Shown here: in pieces, positions 1-21,368 of the stretch | Position numbering within the stretch: position 1 is the stretch's first letter | Layout: each line of letters opens with the position of its first letter | Assembly (NCBI GenBank): GCA_025618425.1 | Contig: CM046846.1 | Coordinates: 30,109,619 to 30,173,618, forward strand | Source: Heliocidaris tuberculata | Lineage: Eukaryota; Echinodermata; Echinoidea; Camarodonta; Echinometridae | Reading direction: 5' to 3' | DNA length: 64,000 bases | Notes under the pieces: generated by a model | The model's database searches: none | Told to the model about the DNA's origin: nothing | The model's input: only the letters and a program-made list of their open reading frames with translations | Position numbers and translations under genes: made by a program

Positions 1-49
1 TATAGAAATCACTCTACTTATGAATCCTTTCCGTCTGTTCACCTTGCAG

Positions 50-9022
<8,973 letters not shown>

Positions 9023-9036
9023 TATAGGGAGAAATG

Positions 9037-9327
9037 TTGGATTTGAAAGCCAACGCTGAAGAACATGTGTGGGACTCAGGCAGGAATAAAAATTGGATGT
9101 GTTGCCAACATCAAAGGACATGCGTGGGGCTGAGGCAGGTAGGGGTGTCAGGTGTGTAGCCAGCACTGAAGAACATGCATGGGACCGAGGCAGGGAGAGG
9201 CGTTGGATGTGAAGCCAGCACCAAAGACCATGTGTGGGACTGAGGATACCTCATCAAAGCTAAGCCTTCCATTTTGGTGTGATGTATATGTGAGCACCAA
9301 TGCCAAAGAAAGTATGTGGGACTGAAC
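9037..9327 (+). repeat. ~55-bp tandem array just after the formin stop codon
   Basis: Units start at 9037, 9093, 9148 and 9203 (periods 56, 55, 55) with a degenerate fifth near 9275. The common core is AGCCAGCACTGAAGAACATG followed by TGTGGGACTGAGGCAGG. Confidence 0.9.
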
Positions 9328-11167
9328 CCGTACCTCCACCTACCCTGTGAGAGTGACTTCCTGCATTTAATTTTTTTATCCAATCCTTTGGAATTATTCC
9401 AGGAATTTATGTGTGGTTGCCTTTTCACCAGAGGAGAAAAAGGAAGCCATCAGTCTGGCAAACAGGAAGGAAAGAATGAAACCAGAATTATTCAAGTGGG
9501 GCAGACTGATCAAGATTACATGGAATTATAACCATGTTCCTGGATTTAAGTGCTGAGCCTTAGAACAAATCCCAACTGCAGAGACATATTTCACATACCT
9601 TTAAAATTGTACTTGATGTGAAAGAAAATAGTTGGTGGAATGAAAGGGATGTTTTTATCTTAGATCAGGATGGTTTTGAGAACCTTTTATAAAATGTTCA
9701 AATTTTGATGACATCTTTCTGTATCCAGACCAAGGGACTGAGGTCAAAACTATGCCAGAGTTATGTGTCAGACATTAAGTTTGATCACCATGTAACTGCA
9801 AATGATAATGGTATTATGTGCTATGTTGTGCAAACCACAACACCCTTCAAAAGATTAACTGAAAAAGCTATTGAAAAAGAGTATCATATTCTTACATGTA
9901 GGTTCATTATCAACAACATATCTGTATAGGCTATCCAACTACAGTATTTTTTTTTTTATCTAACCGTCAAAAAATGTATCCATAAGGAAAGATGCAAAGC
10001 TGTAATTTCTTATTACAAAATGATTAAACCTTGTGCAGTTGGGTTAAATAAACAACTTACATCAGAGCAAGCAAGAGCTTTATTTTTCCACTTATACCAA
10101 GTTTTTAACACTTCCTTTTCCCCATCATTTTTGTATTGTATGATGAAGCATCTGTTCCATACTATGAGACTATATCCACTGCAGGTTATTGGTCTATGGC
10201 CTGAATATATTGTATGTATATAGACAGGGAGGACAGAAAGAAAACAGGGTAGAATAATGCTTCACTTTTTTTTCTTCAATTCCCTCGAGCTAAAGCAGTC
10301 GTAAGCATAAACTGAAGAACCCAAAACATGATTGGAAAAAAGTAGTGTCATGAAATGAGTTTCTCTTTTTTCCAAAGGAAATTGAACAATGAACATGGTA
10401 CAAAAAATGAAAAGAAAACTAGTATCAGGGACTAACACCAAAAAAAAAAAAAAAAATCACTGAGAAATCACCAATTGATCAGTACTAACTCACTTCTACA
10501 GAAACAATGGAGGGGCGTATTTATAAAACTCTATTAAATACTGTTAACATTCTTAAAAGGTATTACTTCATTGAATTATTAGAAAGTTTTTGTGATTTCT
10601 CTCCTTGTCTTATTCAAAGCAGAAATTTTATCAGGGAATCAAAGGTCAGTGAATTTTTTCCAAGTTTGAGATATACCTTTAAAAGCCATTAAAATTGAAA
10701 ATGGAAATACAAAGATCAACTCTGAGGGTCTATAATACTAACTACAACCCAAATATTTACTCTTGAAGAGTGCATGTATATTGTAAAGTGTATTTTTTTA
10801 ATGAATATTCCAATTTTAATTACTTTCTTTTAAACCTACTACTGTATAAAGAGTAGACCCCATTTTGAAAGAAAAAAATGTCCTGCAGAGTTGAAATATC
10901 AAATAAAACAGTCAAAAATATCCTCGTATGAGAGAACAGTTTTGAAATATATATGGGTATAGCTATCAAAATGTTTATGAAACACTGGTGATTCCCAGTT
11001 ATCGTGTCTTTATGGATGTATCTTTCTTTCATACTCTTGTACAGAAATTTTTTGTCTTTTTTGAGGTACAGTACTCAGGGCTCTTCAGAAACAACACTCT
11101 TTATAGAAAAAAAAATATGCTCCTAAAAAATTAGTAATTAATGACAAGCCATTTTTAGCTTCACATT

Positions 11168-11222
11168 AGGGGGGGGGGGGGGTTGGGGGGGGGGGGGTTG
11201 GGGGGGGGGGGGGAGGGGGGTT
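11168..11222 (+). repeat. G-run tract with TT interruptions
   Basis: Long G runs are separated by TT, TT and A, ending GGGGGGTT. The transcript strand would be G-rich, so it has quadruplex potential. The exact length is likely uncertain in any assembly. Confidence 0.9.
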
Positions 11223-13056
11223 AAACTAGCATTCTGCAGATCAGTGTTGTTTGTCAAACCAAGGAGTTATTAGTGAACACTCCTTGGTCAAACTTTAAAA
11301 AGCATAATGAATGGTTCGGGTTAACTTTAGCTCAATTGAATTCAGACTTTTCCTGCAAAAGAAAGAAACATTTGGAGGGTTTGGCAGCTAATAGTTTATT
11401 TGTCTTCCAATACATCTGCCGTTCCGCTATGTGGGTTCTCTGCTGTGTATTGCACTTACTGTAAAAAAATGAAAATTTATTAAATGCAAAAATTCTGTCG
11501 TTAATATTTTATTTTGTGAATCTAGACCACCCACAGATACACTGTCGGAGCAAACTTGTCACAAACCAGCTTATTTTATAATTGATTAGTTTTATTTCAG
11601 ATTAATATCTGACGCCTTTCACCCAAATTATATTTTCCTTTTCCAGAATATGTTATAATGTCCAAGGCTTATAACTGAAGAAGACACTGAATCAGAATAA
11701 GAGATTGAGATTTTCAAGCTTTTTGTTATATTCCTATCTTTAAAGGGCTTTCAGTTATTATTTTTTATTTTTTTGTTAAGTAGAGGGCGATAAAACAGCA
11801 TTTCTTTGCATTGAAATAAAAGCTATGAAATGATCAGAAAATAGGTCCTATATTCAAATTGTAGGTAATACATGTAGTATTTGTTGAAAGTTGGGGTTAT
11901 TTTTTCAGTGTATTGAACAAATAAATGGGGTTTTTTTTTCCAATGTATTGAACCAAATGAATGAGAGATAGTTTTAAATTGTACATTTTCTTTGTGCTTT
12001 CTCAAGATATTTTTCCATGTAAATTAGGGATGATTATATTTCAGAGACCATATCTGATATAGAATATAATTTGTATTCTATTAGAGTTGCTATATTTTTT
12101 CTAATTCTTGTTTATCTTGTTAGTTTCAAATGGAGACATTAAAAAAGTAGTGGTTTGACAAGGCCTCTGCTATACTTGAAAAACCAATACCTATTTTTTT
12201 CAAGAAATAAGTATTGTTTTGACCAAGGTTGCTTGTATTAATTTGTGATATATTTATTTAGAGCAAAATAGTCACATTTTAGTTATCAGTTAATTTCTTT
12301 CAAACTGATTTATATAGAGCAGTCTATTATTTGTCATTATCTAGGTTGCCACAAATCATATATAGAAAGAATAGCCATGGTAATATACTTTCAGGCACCT
12401 GTAGCATACATGTATTTTACAATATGTCTGGGATATCTCAAAATCTGTATGCAATGTTGATTTTCAGTCTGCAAAACATGGCAGTTTTTTTTCACAAAGA
12501 ATATAGTAAAGTGAAAACCAAGGGCAAAGTGTGCCTTTGTCAATGTCCCTTTTTTTGATGGGAAAAATATTTTATTTGGAATGTTGGCACAGAACATAGT
12601 GCCCAAATTCTTGCATCAGAACTCCCCCATCCCCCCCCCCCCCCCATTTTTTTTCTTCTCCCCATCCTGTCATTAAAAGAGGAAAAATTATGTACGAGGG
12701 TACAGGCATTTAAGCTCTGCAATTAGCCATGAAAGTGATGGATTTATTTCCAATATATGCTGATATAATGGTCTAATTAACTTTTAAAAACCAGCATTAA
12801 AGCTCTGTTAAATGCCTAAAGCAGAATAAATAAAGTTGCAACCCATGACTCAATTTTAGACCCTCACCCTCCCCACAGAGCAATCATATTTTATTATGCT
12901 TACATAAACATGTAAATGCACCATAACAAAGATTATATCATTGTATATTCTGACTTTGAAATTGTAAAGTGTATTTTGAACAGGTGACTGGGTTACAAGA
13001 CTAAATAATTGTAAATGTTTCTATAATGTATATATATTTTCCATTACAATATTGAT

Positions 13057-13062
13057 AATAAA
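13057..13062 (+). promoter_or_regulatory. Candidate poly(A) signal AATAAA of the formin gene
   Basis: AATAAA sits in an AT-rich context with further copies at 12825-12830; it is the last good signal before repeat-filled intergenic DNA. Confidence 0.4.
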
Positions 13063-14075
13063 ATGCTATAAATTCGGTATACTTGAATATGAAATTGTGT
13101 TGAAGTCAATTTTACATTGTAATTTTCACCTCCTTATTCTCTCTTTCAATCTCTCTTCCACTGCCTCTTTTCATTAACACATCAAGACCAATAACATTTT
13201 TATAAAGAAATTGCTTTTTAATACGTGTTTTGTCCAACTTTATCAATAATAGCACATCAGATAACAAAATATACTTCATTTTTTCTCCAAATATACATAT
13301 TCATGTCCACACGTGGAGTAAAAATCTAACTAGTAAAAAAAAAATCAAAGTATACATGTCAATCTATCATAGAGGTGTGAGCACTTTCCCCAGATTATGT
13401 TTTTAATCCCTGGTTGTATGACACATGCTACCGCGACATTCGCTCTGCGTCAGAACACTACATCTTAACCCTGGACCAAACACTTAACCCTATTGTAACC
13501 CTAACCCTCTGTCTTTGAGATAAGGCCCGAGAAATTGTCGCCAGAGGATATGCCGCAGCCTCCCATTACTACCCCCCCCCCCCCCCAATTTTTCTCCTCA
13601 GACTGTAATTGAATTCTTAAAGAATGTCGTTCTTAATATCCAGCAAAACTGAATAACAAAGAGGGGCCTACCAGTTCATGGTACTATAAATGTAACCTTA
13701 CTCGGTTATTCACAATCCTAGAATTTATTAAACCGAAGTGAAAGTTGAATTTTTGCATTCTTACACACAACCTCACCAAATGATAGATATAGCCTACTGT
13801 AAAACAAAAGGGACTCTTTAACAGTACACATGTTACAGCTACATGTAATACTGCTCATCCACATAATGCATACAAGTAATCACCCCTCCTTCAAAAAACA
13901 TCTTTAAAATATTGGTGAGAGTACATGCATACTAGAGACAGCTAATCAACATCAAAACAACAATTGTGTGTAAAAAAGAAAGGTTACAAAAAAAGAAATG
14001 GTAGTAGAAGTTTGGATGTCCCAGTAGATGGGTGCTCCACCATATACAGTATATGCTCTGGAGATAATTGCTCCA

Positions 14076-14223
14076 GGGCCCCTTTTCATAAAATTTTTTA
14101 TCAATAACAAGTTACAATAACAGTTATAAGCTACTGAAATACTTGTCTCTGATTGGCTGAGAGCAAATTTGTTATAGATTTCTGGCAGTTGTTATTGAGA
14201 ACAAGTTTCATGAAACGGAGCCC
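14076..14223. mobile_element. Palindromic MITE with CCAAT core, copy 1 (core inverted)
   Basis: The ends are GGGCCCCTTTTCATAAA and TTTCATGAAACGGAGCCC. The core at 14122-14173, read on the minus strand, is CTCTCAGCCAATCAGA, then TTTCAGTAGCTTATAAC. The same core is found at 33.7, 42.5, 45.8 and 58.1 kb. Confidence 0.85.
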
Positions 14224-14228
14224 TGGAA

Positions 14229-14540
14229 GGTGTTTCATAAAGCTGTTCGTAAAGTTACGCATGACTTTACAAATGACTTAAATATCACAAGCCAAATGGA
14301 TGATTAATCATTTTTAACTGCATCAACTAAAGTTGAACTCTGCAGATGTAGATTAACATTCTTATTATAAATAACATTTTTAATGCAAAGTATATTTTTT
14401 GCCATAATTTAATTGTGGTTATTGGAAATACAGTCACACTTTGTTAAAACATCAAGAAAAACTTTGGGCATCCTATCTGGCACTTCAAGTCGTTCGTAAA
14501 GTCATGCGTGACTTTACGAACAGCTTTATGAAACACCCCC
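14229..14540. mobile_element. Fold-back element, TTTCATAAAGCTGTTCGTAAAG arms
   Basis: The left arm is GTGTTTCATAAAGCTGTTCG and the right arm CGAACAGCTTTATGAAACAC. Between them lie ACTTTACGAATGACTTTACG-type inner repeats. It directly abuts the previous MITE. Confidence 0.85.
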
Positions 14541-14715
14541 CTGGTTTTATTTTGTCAAAGATGTGGGATTAGGGCAAGGGTTGCAGTCTGGTTTTAGATT
14601 AGGTTTGGGGTCAGGATTAGTGTTAGGGTTACATGCAGGTACAGTGCTTAGTCTATGCTTGAAGTTTTGAATTCAGTTAACCTGTTGACTACTGAATTCT
14701 CTCATTCTCATAGGC

Positions 14716-15311
14716 TTAAAGGGCAATCCAACCTTGGTAATGAGATGATTTGTGTGAAAGCAGAAAAATAAGAAAAACAGGATGGTGAAAGTTTGAAAGA
14801 AATCGGACAAGGAATAAGAAAGTTATGGATGTTTGAAAAATGAGATCACTACATCTATACGAATCTCAAATTGGCAATTTGGTGATTCGATTGTGACATT
14901 TTTTGTGGATAACTCTTCCATTTGTCGTACACAAAAATATTAACTTGCGGTTTTCTTCCAGGCGCTTTTACCCTTGGGGCAGTACTCAAAATATATTGGA
15001 GATAGCATATTGTTATACATGTAGGTCCTCATGAAAGAAAAAGATCCTACTGAGTAATACATTTGAAAAAAAGGGTCTTTTTAGTCATTTTGTGTGTTGG
15101 AGCGAATGTGGGAGTTGTCCACAGCTACATCACAGTGACATTACCTATTCGGCCAATTTGAAATTCCCATATGCATAGTGATTACAACTTTCAAAAATTC
15201 ATAACTTTCTTATTGCTTGTCTGCTTTCGTTCAAACTTTCACCAATCTGCTTCTCTAATTTTTCCTCTTTCTTTCAAAGCAACTTGCTATTAAGGTTGGA
15301 TTTCCCTTTAA
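14716..15311. mobile_element. TTAA-flanked fold-back MITE (piggyBac-like target)
   Basis: It is flanked by TTAA at 14716-14719 and 15308-15311. The ends are AGGGCAATCCAACCTT and AAGGTTGGATTTCCCT, with inner arms CATAACTTTCTTATT inverted. Sequence on both sides matches the unoccupied copy at 5470-5540, where a single TTAA (5506-5509) marks the empty site. Confidence 0.9.
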
Positions 15312-15894
15312 TACAGGAACCACCCGGTTCCCATAGGCAATGGGTTAATATATGAAATCGACCCAGAGCGATTGTCACTGGAGCATGAGTCGTACAACAA
15401 CCAGTGGATGTCATGACTTGTATTGAACTATTACATCAAATCTTGTGGCTATCCATGTACATGTAAATCAAATACAAAATCAACAATAAGCACTAGAACA
15501 CAGTTCCACTGAAACTTAAATGATAAGAACTAGAACACCACTCAAGTGCACCATTAATTTTTATCAGGCACTGGTTGAAATTATAGAAGACATTTTTATA
15601 AATAATTTTAAATATTCATCTGCTGGTATATACATATGTACACACAATGATAATTCTCCAACTTTGGAGGACCAATCATCTAAAAAGAATGACTTACATG
15701 TATGTAGGCCTACAGCTAGTATGTATAAAACAACCCAGCATTCTATGCTACAATAATTTTTTTTCGTATCCTGCACATGTAACCCAAGTCTGACCTGGGT
15801 TACATGAATGTCTGTTTCTTTGCCATAGTATGTGGTTGTGTTGACTAGTTTTACTCACAAGTTCCTTTTACAATTATTGAAACACATCATCTAA

Positions 15895-16008
15895 CTTGCA
15901 ATTCCTCTTTATAGAAGCAACAGTAGCTCACATTTTGAATATAACATAGTGGCATTGAACCTCTAACATACAAAGTAAAATATTTATTGGTGATTGGACC
16001 CCTTTAAG
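15895..16008 (+). mobile_element. MITE family B, right-end fragment
   Basis: It shares TTTATAGAA, CCTCTAACATACAAAGTAAA and ATTGGTGATTGG with the full copies at 31653-32021, 34783-34971 and 58633-59014. The left end is absent. Confidence 0.7.
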
Positions 16009-16544
16009 ATTTAGAATTTTGTTCTCCTCCTATCTCATTGTTTGTTTTTTTTCCCTGCTTTTCCCTAGGACTGTCAAACTTTATCACACAAATATTACCA
16101 TTTGTAAGAATTATGCACCATGTAAAAATTAAGGTTTGCATTTTTATCACACAGAATTTGAGTATCATTTACGCTATACAAGAAATTTTCAGGAAAACTT
16201 AGTTTGCATACATATGGCAATTTGACGGAGGGTTGAAATGTCATAGATTTGGTACGTAAAGGTGTACTAAGAATCAGAGACATAAAATAAAAAACATAAA
16301 GGTGAAAGAACAGAAAGAAGGGAGACAGATTCAGCCCCCCCCCCACACACACCCCCCCCCCCACACACACACACACCCACAGACACCTGGCCCTTTTTAG
16401 GACTTAAGGAAACATATATTTCTGATATTTCTTAAACATGTTGTAGCAACTTCATCACACAAGTACTGACTATAAAGTAGTACATACTGTATCATACAAC
16501 AGAACAAAAAGAGAGTTAATTTGTGTCAAATGATATGAGTACTT

Positions 16545-16959
16545 TTAACCCTTTCGAGACAATTGACCACATTTTGTGGTTTGGATCAATAACTTTTGAT
16601 TCAGAGCTCTAAAAAATAGACCAGATGCACGAGTCGAAAAAAGCAAACTTTTCTGCACACACTGTCCATTTTTGTTTCATGACCATATTGCTTTTAATGC
16701 CAGGAATTTTAGAAATGAGAAAAAGCTTTGAAATCCTTAAATTGGCAACACATTGACAGGTTCAAAATCATGGTCTTTTAATCAAAATTGGCAATTTTTT
16801 CAACTTTTTGACATATTTCTAACCATATGTACTGTTTTCAAAGACATTACACCTTATTAGAATCATGTAGCACTAATACAAAAATACTAATGTTGCCAAT
16901 TTAAAGAGTAAAATGTAATCAATTTAGCCCTTGAATAATTCTTGTCCTGAAAGGGTTAC
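16545..16959 (+). mobile_element. MITE family A, copy 2
   Basis: TTAACCCTTTCGAGACAATT opens the copy and TCCTGAAAGGGTTA closes it. The internal order is the same as in the copy at 3118. Confidence 0.88.
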
Positions 16960-17274
16960 AGCCTTATGACAGCTCTCAAGAGACGATCAATACCAGTAAG
17001 CTTACACAACATATATAACTCGGGACAAGATTAAATTACATGTATTTGAAAGTGACACTTTCATATCATTTACCAGAGTGAACACTCTTTTTGTTCCTCA
17101 ATGAAGAATCACAATGACCATGATTACGAAGAAATTAATCTCCTTCTAAAAACATTTTACTCTGTTAAATCTCTTTTTGTTGGTTATCATGATGAACATA
17201 ATACTCTGGACTGATTCTGTCTCACATGAAATATAGTGTCCAATACATAAAATAAACAGGTTCATATACATGTA

Positions 17275-17770
17275 AAACTCTCTTTTGGGGTTGTCTTTTT
17301 GAGGTACTTTCTATTGACAATGCAATACTATTAAGCTGTTTTTGGTTAGAAGCACTGGATACTGCATCAGCAAATCAAATAAACACACACTATTTACTAA
17401 ATAATTCAATTTTGCATTCCAATTGATGTCAAATGTTTTCCACTAAAAAATGCATGTCTTTATCAATTTTCAAAAGAATTATTAAGACTCAGCGGTCCCA
17501 AACTCCCTAATACATGAAGTAGAAAACAAAAAAAAATGTTCCACAAAATGCTGTCTTTTGGGGTTGTCTTTTTGAGGTACTTTCTTGTTCTAATGAAAAT
17601 GCAATACTTTGGATTGATTCCATCTCACATGAAATACAGTGTCCAAAACATGAAGTACACAGGTTCATATAATGCTCTCTTTTGCGGTTGTCTTTTTGAG
17701 GTACTTTCTAATGACAATGCAATACTATTTATTTTGTATTTTGTAAAGCACTGAAGAGCAGTCTGCACGT
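17275..17770 (+). repeat. Tandem repeat with GGGGTTGTCTTTTTGAGGTAC motif, left block
   Basis: The motif TTGTCTTTTTGAGGTACTTT occurs near 17290, 17562 and 17688, and again in the right block near 20022. Around it are ATGACAATGCAATACTATT and CTCACATGAAATA. The 2.06-kb element at 17786-19845 interrupts the array. Confidence 0.85.
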
Positions 17771-17785
17771 GAACCTAAACACACT

Positions 17786-19845
17786 GGCCCGTATTCTGAT
17801 AGCCGGGTTTAACTTAACCCCAGTCTAAGTGTGGTAATAACCTTGGTCTAAGTCGCCATATTTAACCCCAGGCTAAAATTTAGTATTCCGATAGCGAGGT
17901 TTAGTTTAACCTCAGTCTAAGTGTGGTAATAACTCCCTCGAAATTTAGACTCGCGCAGGGGGTAGTTTAAGTCGGGTTTAACTGTGTCGCGTAGCCAGGA
18001 CGCTGTAGGCATATAGCCATGCCCATAGGCTGTAGTGTACATGTATTACCGGTGATCTCGGTTAGTGTAGCGAAACGAAATTTTCGCAGACCTGGCACGA
18101 AAAAGTCGTTTACCGGACATAGTCTAACGTTGGACCCTAAATTACTTTTATTTTTTGGAGCGAAGTTGCCTGCATTTGAGTCCAGATCTTCAAAAAGGAG
18201 GCAATTGACAAAATGTTGAAAAACACATACCTACACAGATCTACAGTAGATCATTCTAAACAAATTTTAATTTTTTTTTATGCGTGTGCGTGTGTAGCGA
18301 GTAACGTTACCGTGCCGTATTTAGATTAGAGTTTTTGTTTGTTTCTTTTAGTAGATTTCTATCTAGATTCTAACTCAAGTTAGATCTAACTGCAACGTTA
18401 GACCTAGTCTAGATCTAGTAACAGTTAACTATCAGCCTAGTCTCTACTTCAAACGTTACCGTAGATCTAACGTTTGATCGATTTCCCGGTGATGTTTTAA
18501 CGTTAGGTCTAAGAATGAGTGTCGGTAGACCTGTCCAGTAGACTAGACCAAAAAATCAATCTTAGATCTACACATGTATGTAACAGTTAACGTTAGATCT
18601 AACGTTTAAAGTTGGGTCCTATGTTTATGGATCACATTTTTTAGTTGGTTTGAAAATAACCTGTGCGTTAAAAAAATGCGTCCATGGACTGGTTTGAGCT
18701 GATTATTTAGCATAGTAGCATAGGCCCCTACATGTAAAAACAGCTGACAGATTTGATTTTGACCATGTTGAACAACAAAGTAAACGTTAACTTGTTAGAC
18801 CTAACTTTTTTAGCTCGAATTTATCTTCAAGTATTAAACGGTTTTCTACTCACCAATTTTTTGAGGCATTATCCGTTGACTTAGATCTATATTCTCCAGA
18901 TGATCTAAAAATACAGTGTAGATCTTGCTAGTAAAAATTTCAAACTCGTAGACTGTCATAGGCTAGGCCTGGCTAGTTAGCTTGCGTTATTTAGTATGCA
19001 AATTAAATAGAGTCTATAAGCGCAATTAAATTCAAGCGCAGCCACCGAAAATGCGCTTGCGCTGCGCGCGCAGATGCGCGCTATAAGCAAGCGTTACACA
19101 CGTACAGCACGTAGTAAAAATACGTATCACCGGGGCGAAGAAATAACCGACGTCCGGCCCGGTGATGATGTGTGGCGTATACTACTGCAAAGGGCAAATA
19201 GCTAGGATATAAACGGCGTATGTCACCCCTTGTCACCCCCCCCCCCCCCCCCCCAGTTTGAAAGCCAAGAAAAAATAAATAAAATAGGCATATTTAATGA
19301 ATTAGAAAGAAATTCCATCCTAGATCTATTTTTTTTTTCAATTTCTAGAAGCACCTACAAAATGTACAATTCCGCCACTTCCCCTGTGTAACATCTGACC
19401 TGTGTTTCATTGAATCAAACCTATAATCATAGCATTTATAAAGAATTATAGAAGTTATGCAGGAAAAAACACAAAACAAAACAAGATAAAGAGAGCATGT
19501 AACAGTTAAAAAGAACGTAGCCTACATGTCGATACATAATAAATCAATGCACAAGGCAATCCCCGGGTAATCCCCTTGGCCTTGACAAGTCGCGGATCTT
19601 CTATCCATTGCACGCGTTGTGAATATTCATGAGCAAATGAGCTCTACTGAGCATGTGCAGTAGATTCTCCATGGTAATTAAACCTGGGCGGGGCATTTAA
19701 CCTAGGGTTAACTAAACCTGGCTATCAGAATACCAAATAGAGTTAAACTACACTTAGACTGGAGGTGAGGTCTAAGTGTAGTTTAATTAACCTAGGGTTA
19801 ACTTTAGTCTGGGGTTAAATTAAACCTGCTATCAGAATACCGGCC
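17786..19845. mobile_element. 2.06-kb fold-back element with 3-bp ACT target duplication (PIF/Harbinger-like ends)
   Basis: The ends are GGCCCGTATTCTGATAGC and GCTATCAGAATACCGGCC. Long sub-terminal arms carry GGGTTTAACTTAACCCCAG and inverted TAGACT/AGTCTA words. ACT flanks both ends, and unoccupied paralogous target sequence (AAACACAC..TTACTAAATAA) is present near 17380 and 20155. The interior is rich in CpG and in AACGTTAGATCTAACG-type words. A 66-codon frame at 18019-18219 is not recognised. A 3-bp duplication fits PIF/Harbinger, but no transposase is seen. Confidence 0.8.
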
Positions 19846-20190
19846 ACTAAGTTACTAAATAAATAAATTTTGCATTGCAATTGTTGTCCAATGTTTTCCA
19901 CTAAAAAAATGCATATCTTATTTTTGAGTTTCAAAAGATTTATTGAGACTCAGGGGTCCCAAACTCCCCAATGCATGAAGTTAAAAAAAAAAAAATTGTT
20001 CGCAAAATGCTGTCTTTTGGGGTTGTCTTTTTGAGATACTTTTCTCTTCTAATGACAATGCAATACTATTAAGAATTGTTGGTAGAAGCACGGAAGAGCG
20101 GTCTGCACTTAAACCTAAACCCTCAGTTCTTGGAAACTGCATTGGCAAATCAAATAAACACACACTGTGTTACTAAATAAATCTACTTTG
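19846..20190 (+). repeat. Tandem repeat, right block after the 2.06-kb insertion
   Basis: It continues the array interrupted at 17785: TTGCATTGCAATTGTTGTCCA, CCACTAAAAAAATGCAT, then GGGGTTGTCTTTTTGAGATAC and ACACACTGTGTTACTAAATAA. Confidence 0.8.
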
Positions 20191-20662
20191 CACAGCAATT
20201 GATATCAATGTCTTAATTTTGATCATTAATTGTGTGTAATCTAATTGCACTTCAGAGACTACATAAATTCTTCAGTTCATTCTCAGAAATAATAGTTATC
20301 AAAGATCACATTTCATTTACAAATCACAACGATGTAGCCACATAATTTACAAATTCTAAGATTTCAATTTAGTAGCACTGTTACAGCAAGAAACCAGAGC
20401 GAAGTTTTTACCTGAGCAGATTAACATTTGGTATAATAGTGACCAATATAGGTGACATCTATTTAAGAGTACGTATTCACAATAGACTTAAGACTAGCTC
20501 ATACGAGGCGTCATTTCAATTGCATCAGTACATGCACTAATCGAGCCTGTGAAGGCATTAGCCCATAAGCCAGTTATTAAAAGTAGTGTTTGTACTGTTC
20601 ATTTTGTGATCACTTTTTAAACGATATCACTCTTTCATGACGTGCAAAAGACGGTATCAGTC

Positions 20663-21080
20663 AAGGCCACCGCACACCTTATGATCTGTCTGCGATCTGA
20701 TTTCAGAAGAAAATGTAATATCATTTGACAAATCATTTAAAAACGAAAAATATTTTTGATTGAGGTTCTGAATAGTCATACAGATAGTAAAATCGATAAT
20801 ACGGCCTTTGCCGAGATTTCTAATCCGTGTAATGGCCAAATCGGCTCCGAGTCATAGTGACGTCACAAAAATCGTACGACTGCCTACGATTTGAAACTAA
20901 TTTTGCCCTTATTCCCTGTAGAAAGCTGACAGCTCACCAGAACCCTGTGTTTAGTATTCATATTACTTTTCAGAAACTGAATAGGGTAGATTTCATTTGT
21001 AAAAATGCCAATATTTGATGCTATACCGATTTACTTCACAAATCGGATCGCAGACCGATCGTAAGGTGTGCGGTGGCCTT
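20663..21080. mobile_element. Fold-back MITE, AAGGCCACCGCACACCTTA ends
   Basis: The left arm AAGGCCACCGCACACCTTA, then GATCTGTCTGCGATCTGAT, is inverted at the right end as ATCGGATCGCAGACCGATCG, then TAAGGTGTGCGGTGGCCTT. It is about 418 bp with no coding content. Confidence 0.9.
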
Positions 21081-21266
21081 CACTGATGCAGTCCTAACGT
21101 CAGTAAATGAAGCCTCGTGGGAGCCAGACTTTAGGATAAAAGAGTGCCATAAAATTCAATAAGCAAGATTACACGGGTACATGTAGATACACTTCTTTAC
21201 ATCATCAAAAACAGACGACATTATACAATGTAGATGGGTGAAGGGAAAAGCATCCATGAGTCTGTC

Positions 21267-21325
21267 ACAAGACCCTAGTAGAATAAAGGGCAGTGGTGGA
21301 CGATCGGGCGATGCAGCCGAGGGTT
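21267..21325 (-). repeat. Degenerate duplicate of part of exon 8b, 142 bp downstream
   Basis: On the plus strand AGACCCTAGTAGAATAAAGG followed by GCAGTGGTG resembles the exon's AGACCCTGGTAGAATATAGG followed by GCACTGGTG (near 21411). The frame is broken in the duplicate. Confidence 0.7.
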
Positions 21326-21368
21326 TGGAGGAGCAGATCTTGAAACGGCCGGCAAGACGTTCGCCCCC

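Larger units (their letters stand above)
9023..13062 (+). other. DIAPH: Probable 3' UTR of the formin gene
   Basis: No coding exon or splice pattern is seen here. The stretch is AT-rich and bears canonical AATAAA signals at 12825-12830 and 13057-13062. It holds a 55-bp tandem array directly after the stop and a G-run tract at 11168-11222. The length (about 4 kb) is inferred from the absence of any earlier convincing terminator; an earlier end is possible. Confidence 0.5.
13063..21368. other. Intergenic region between convergent genes; no gene seen
   Basis: No exon-like frame with splice sites was found on either strand. The stretch is occupied by the fold-back elements listed separately, by a short CCCTAA-like tract (13483-13515) and by unclassified AT-rich DNA. 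Confidence 0.6.

Noticed and set aside
9111..9428. Minus-strand 105-codon frame over the 3' UTR array
   Set aside because: The repeated CxxP/THVL pattern is the 55-bp tandem unit read in a frame that happens to stay open.
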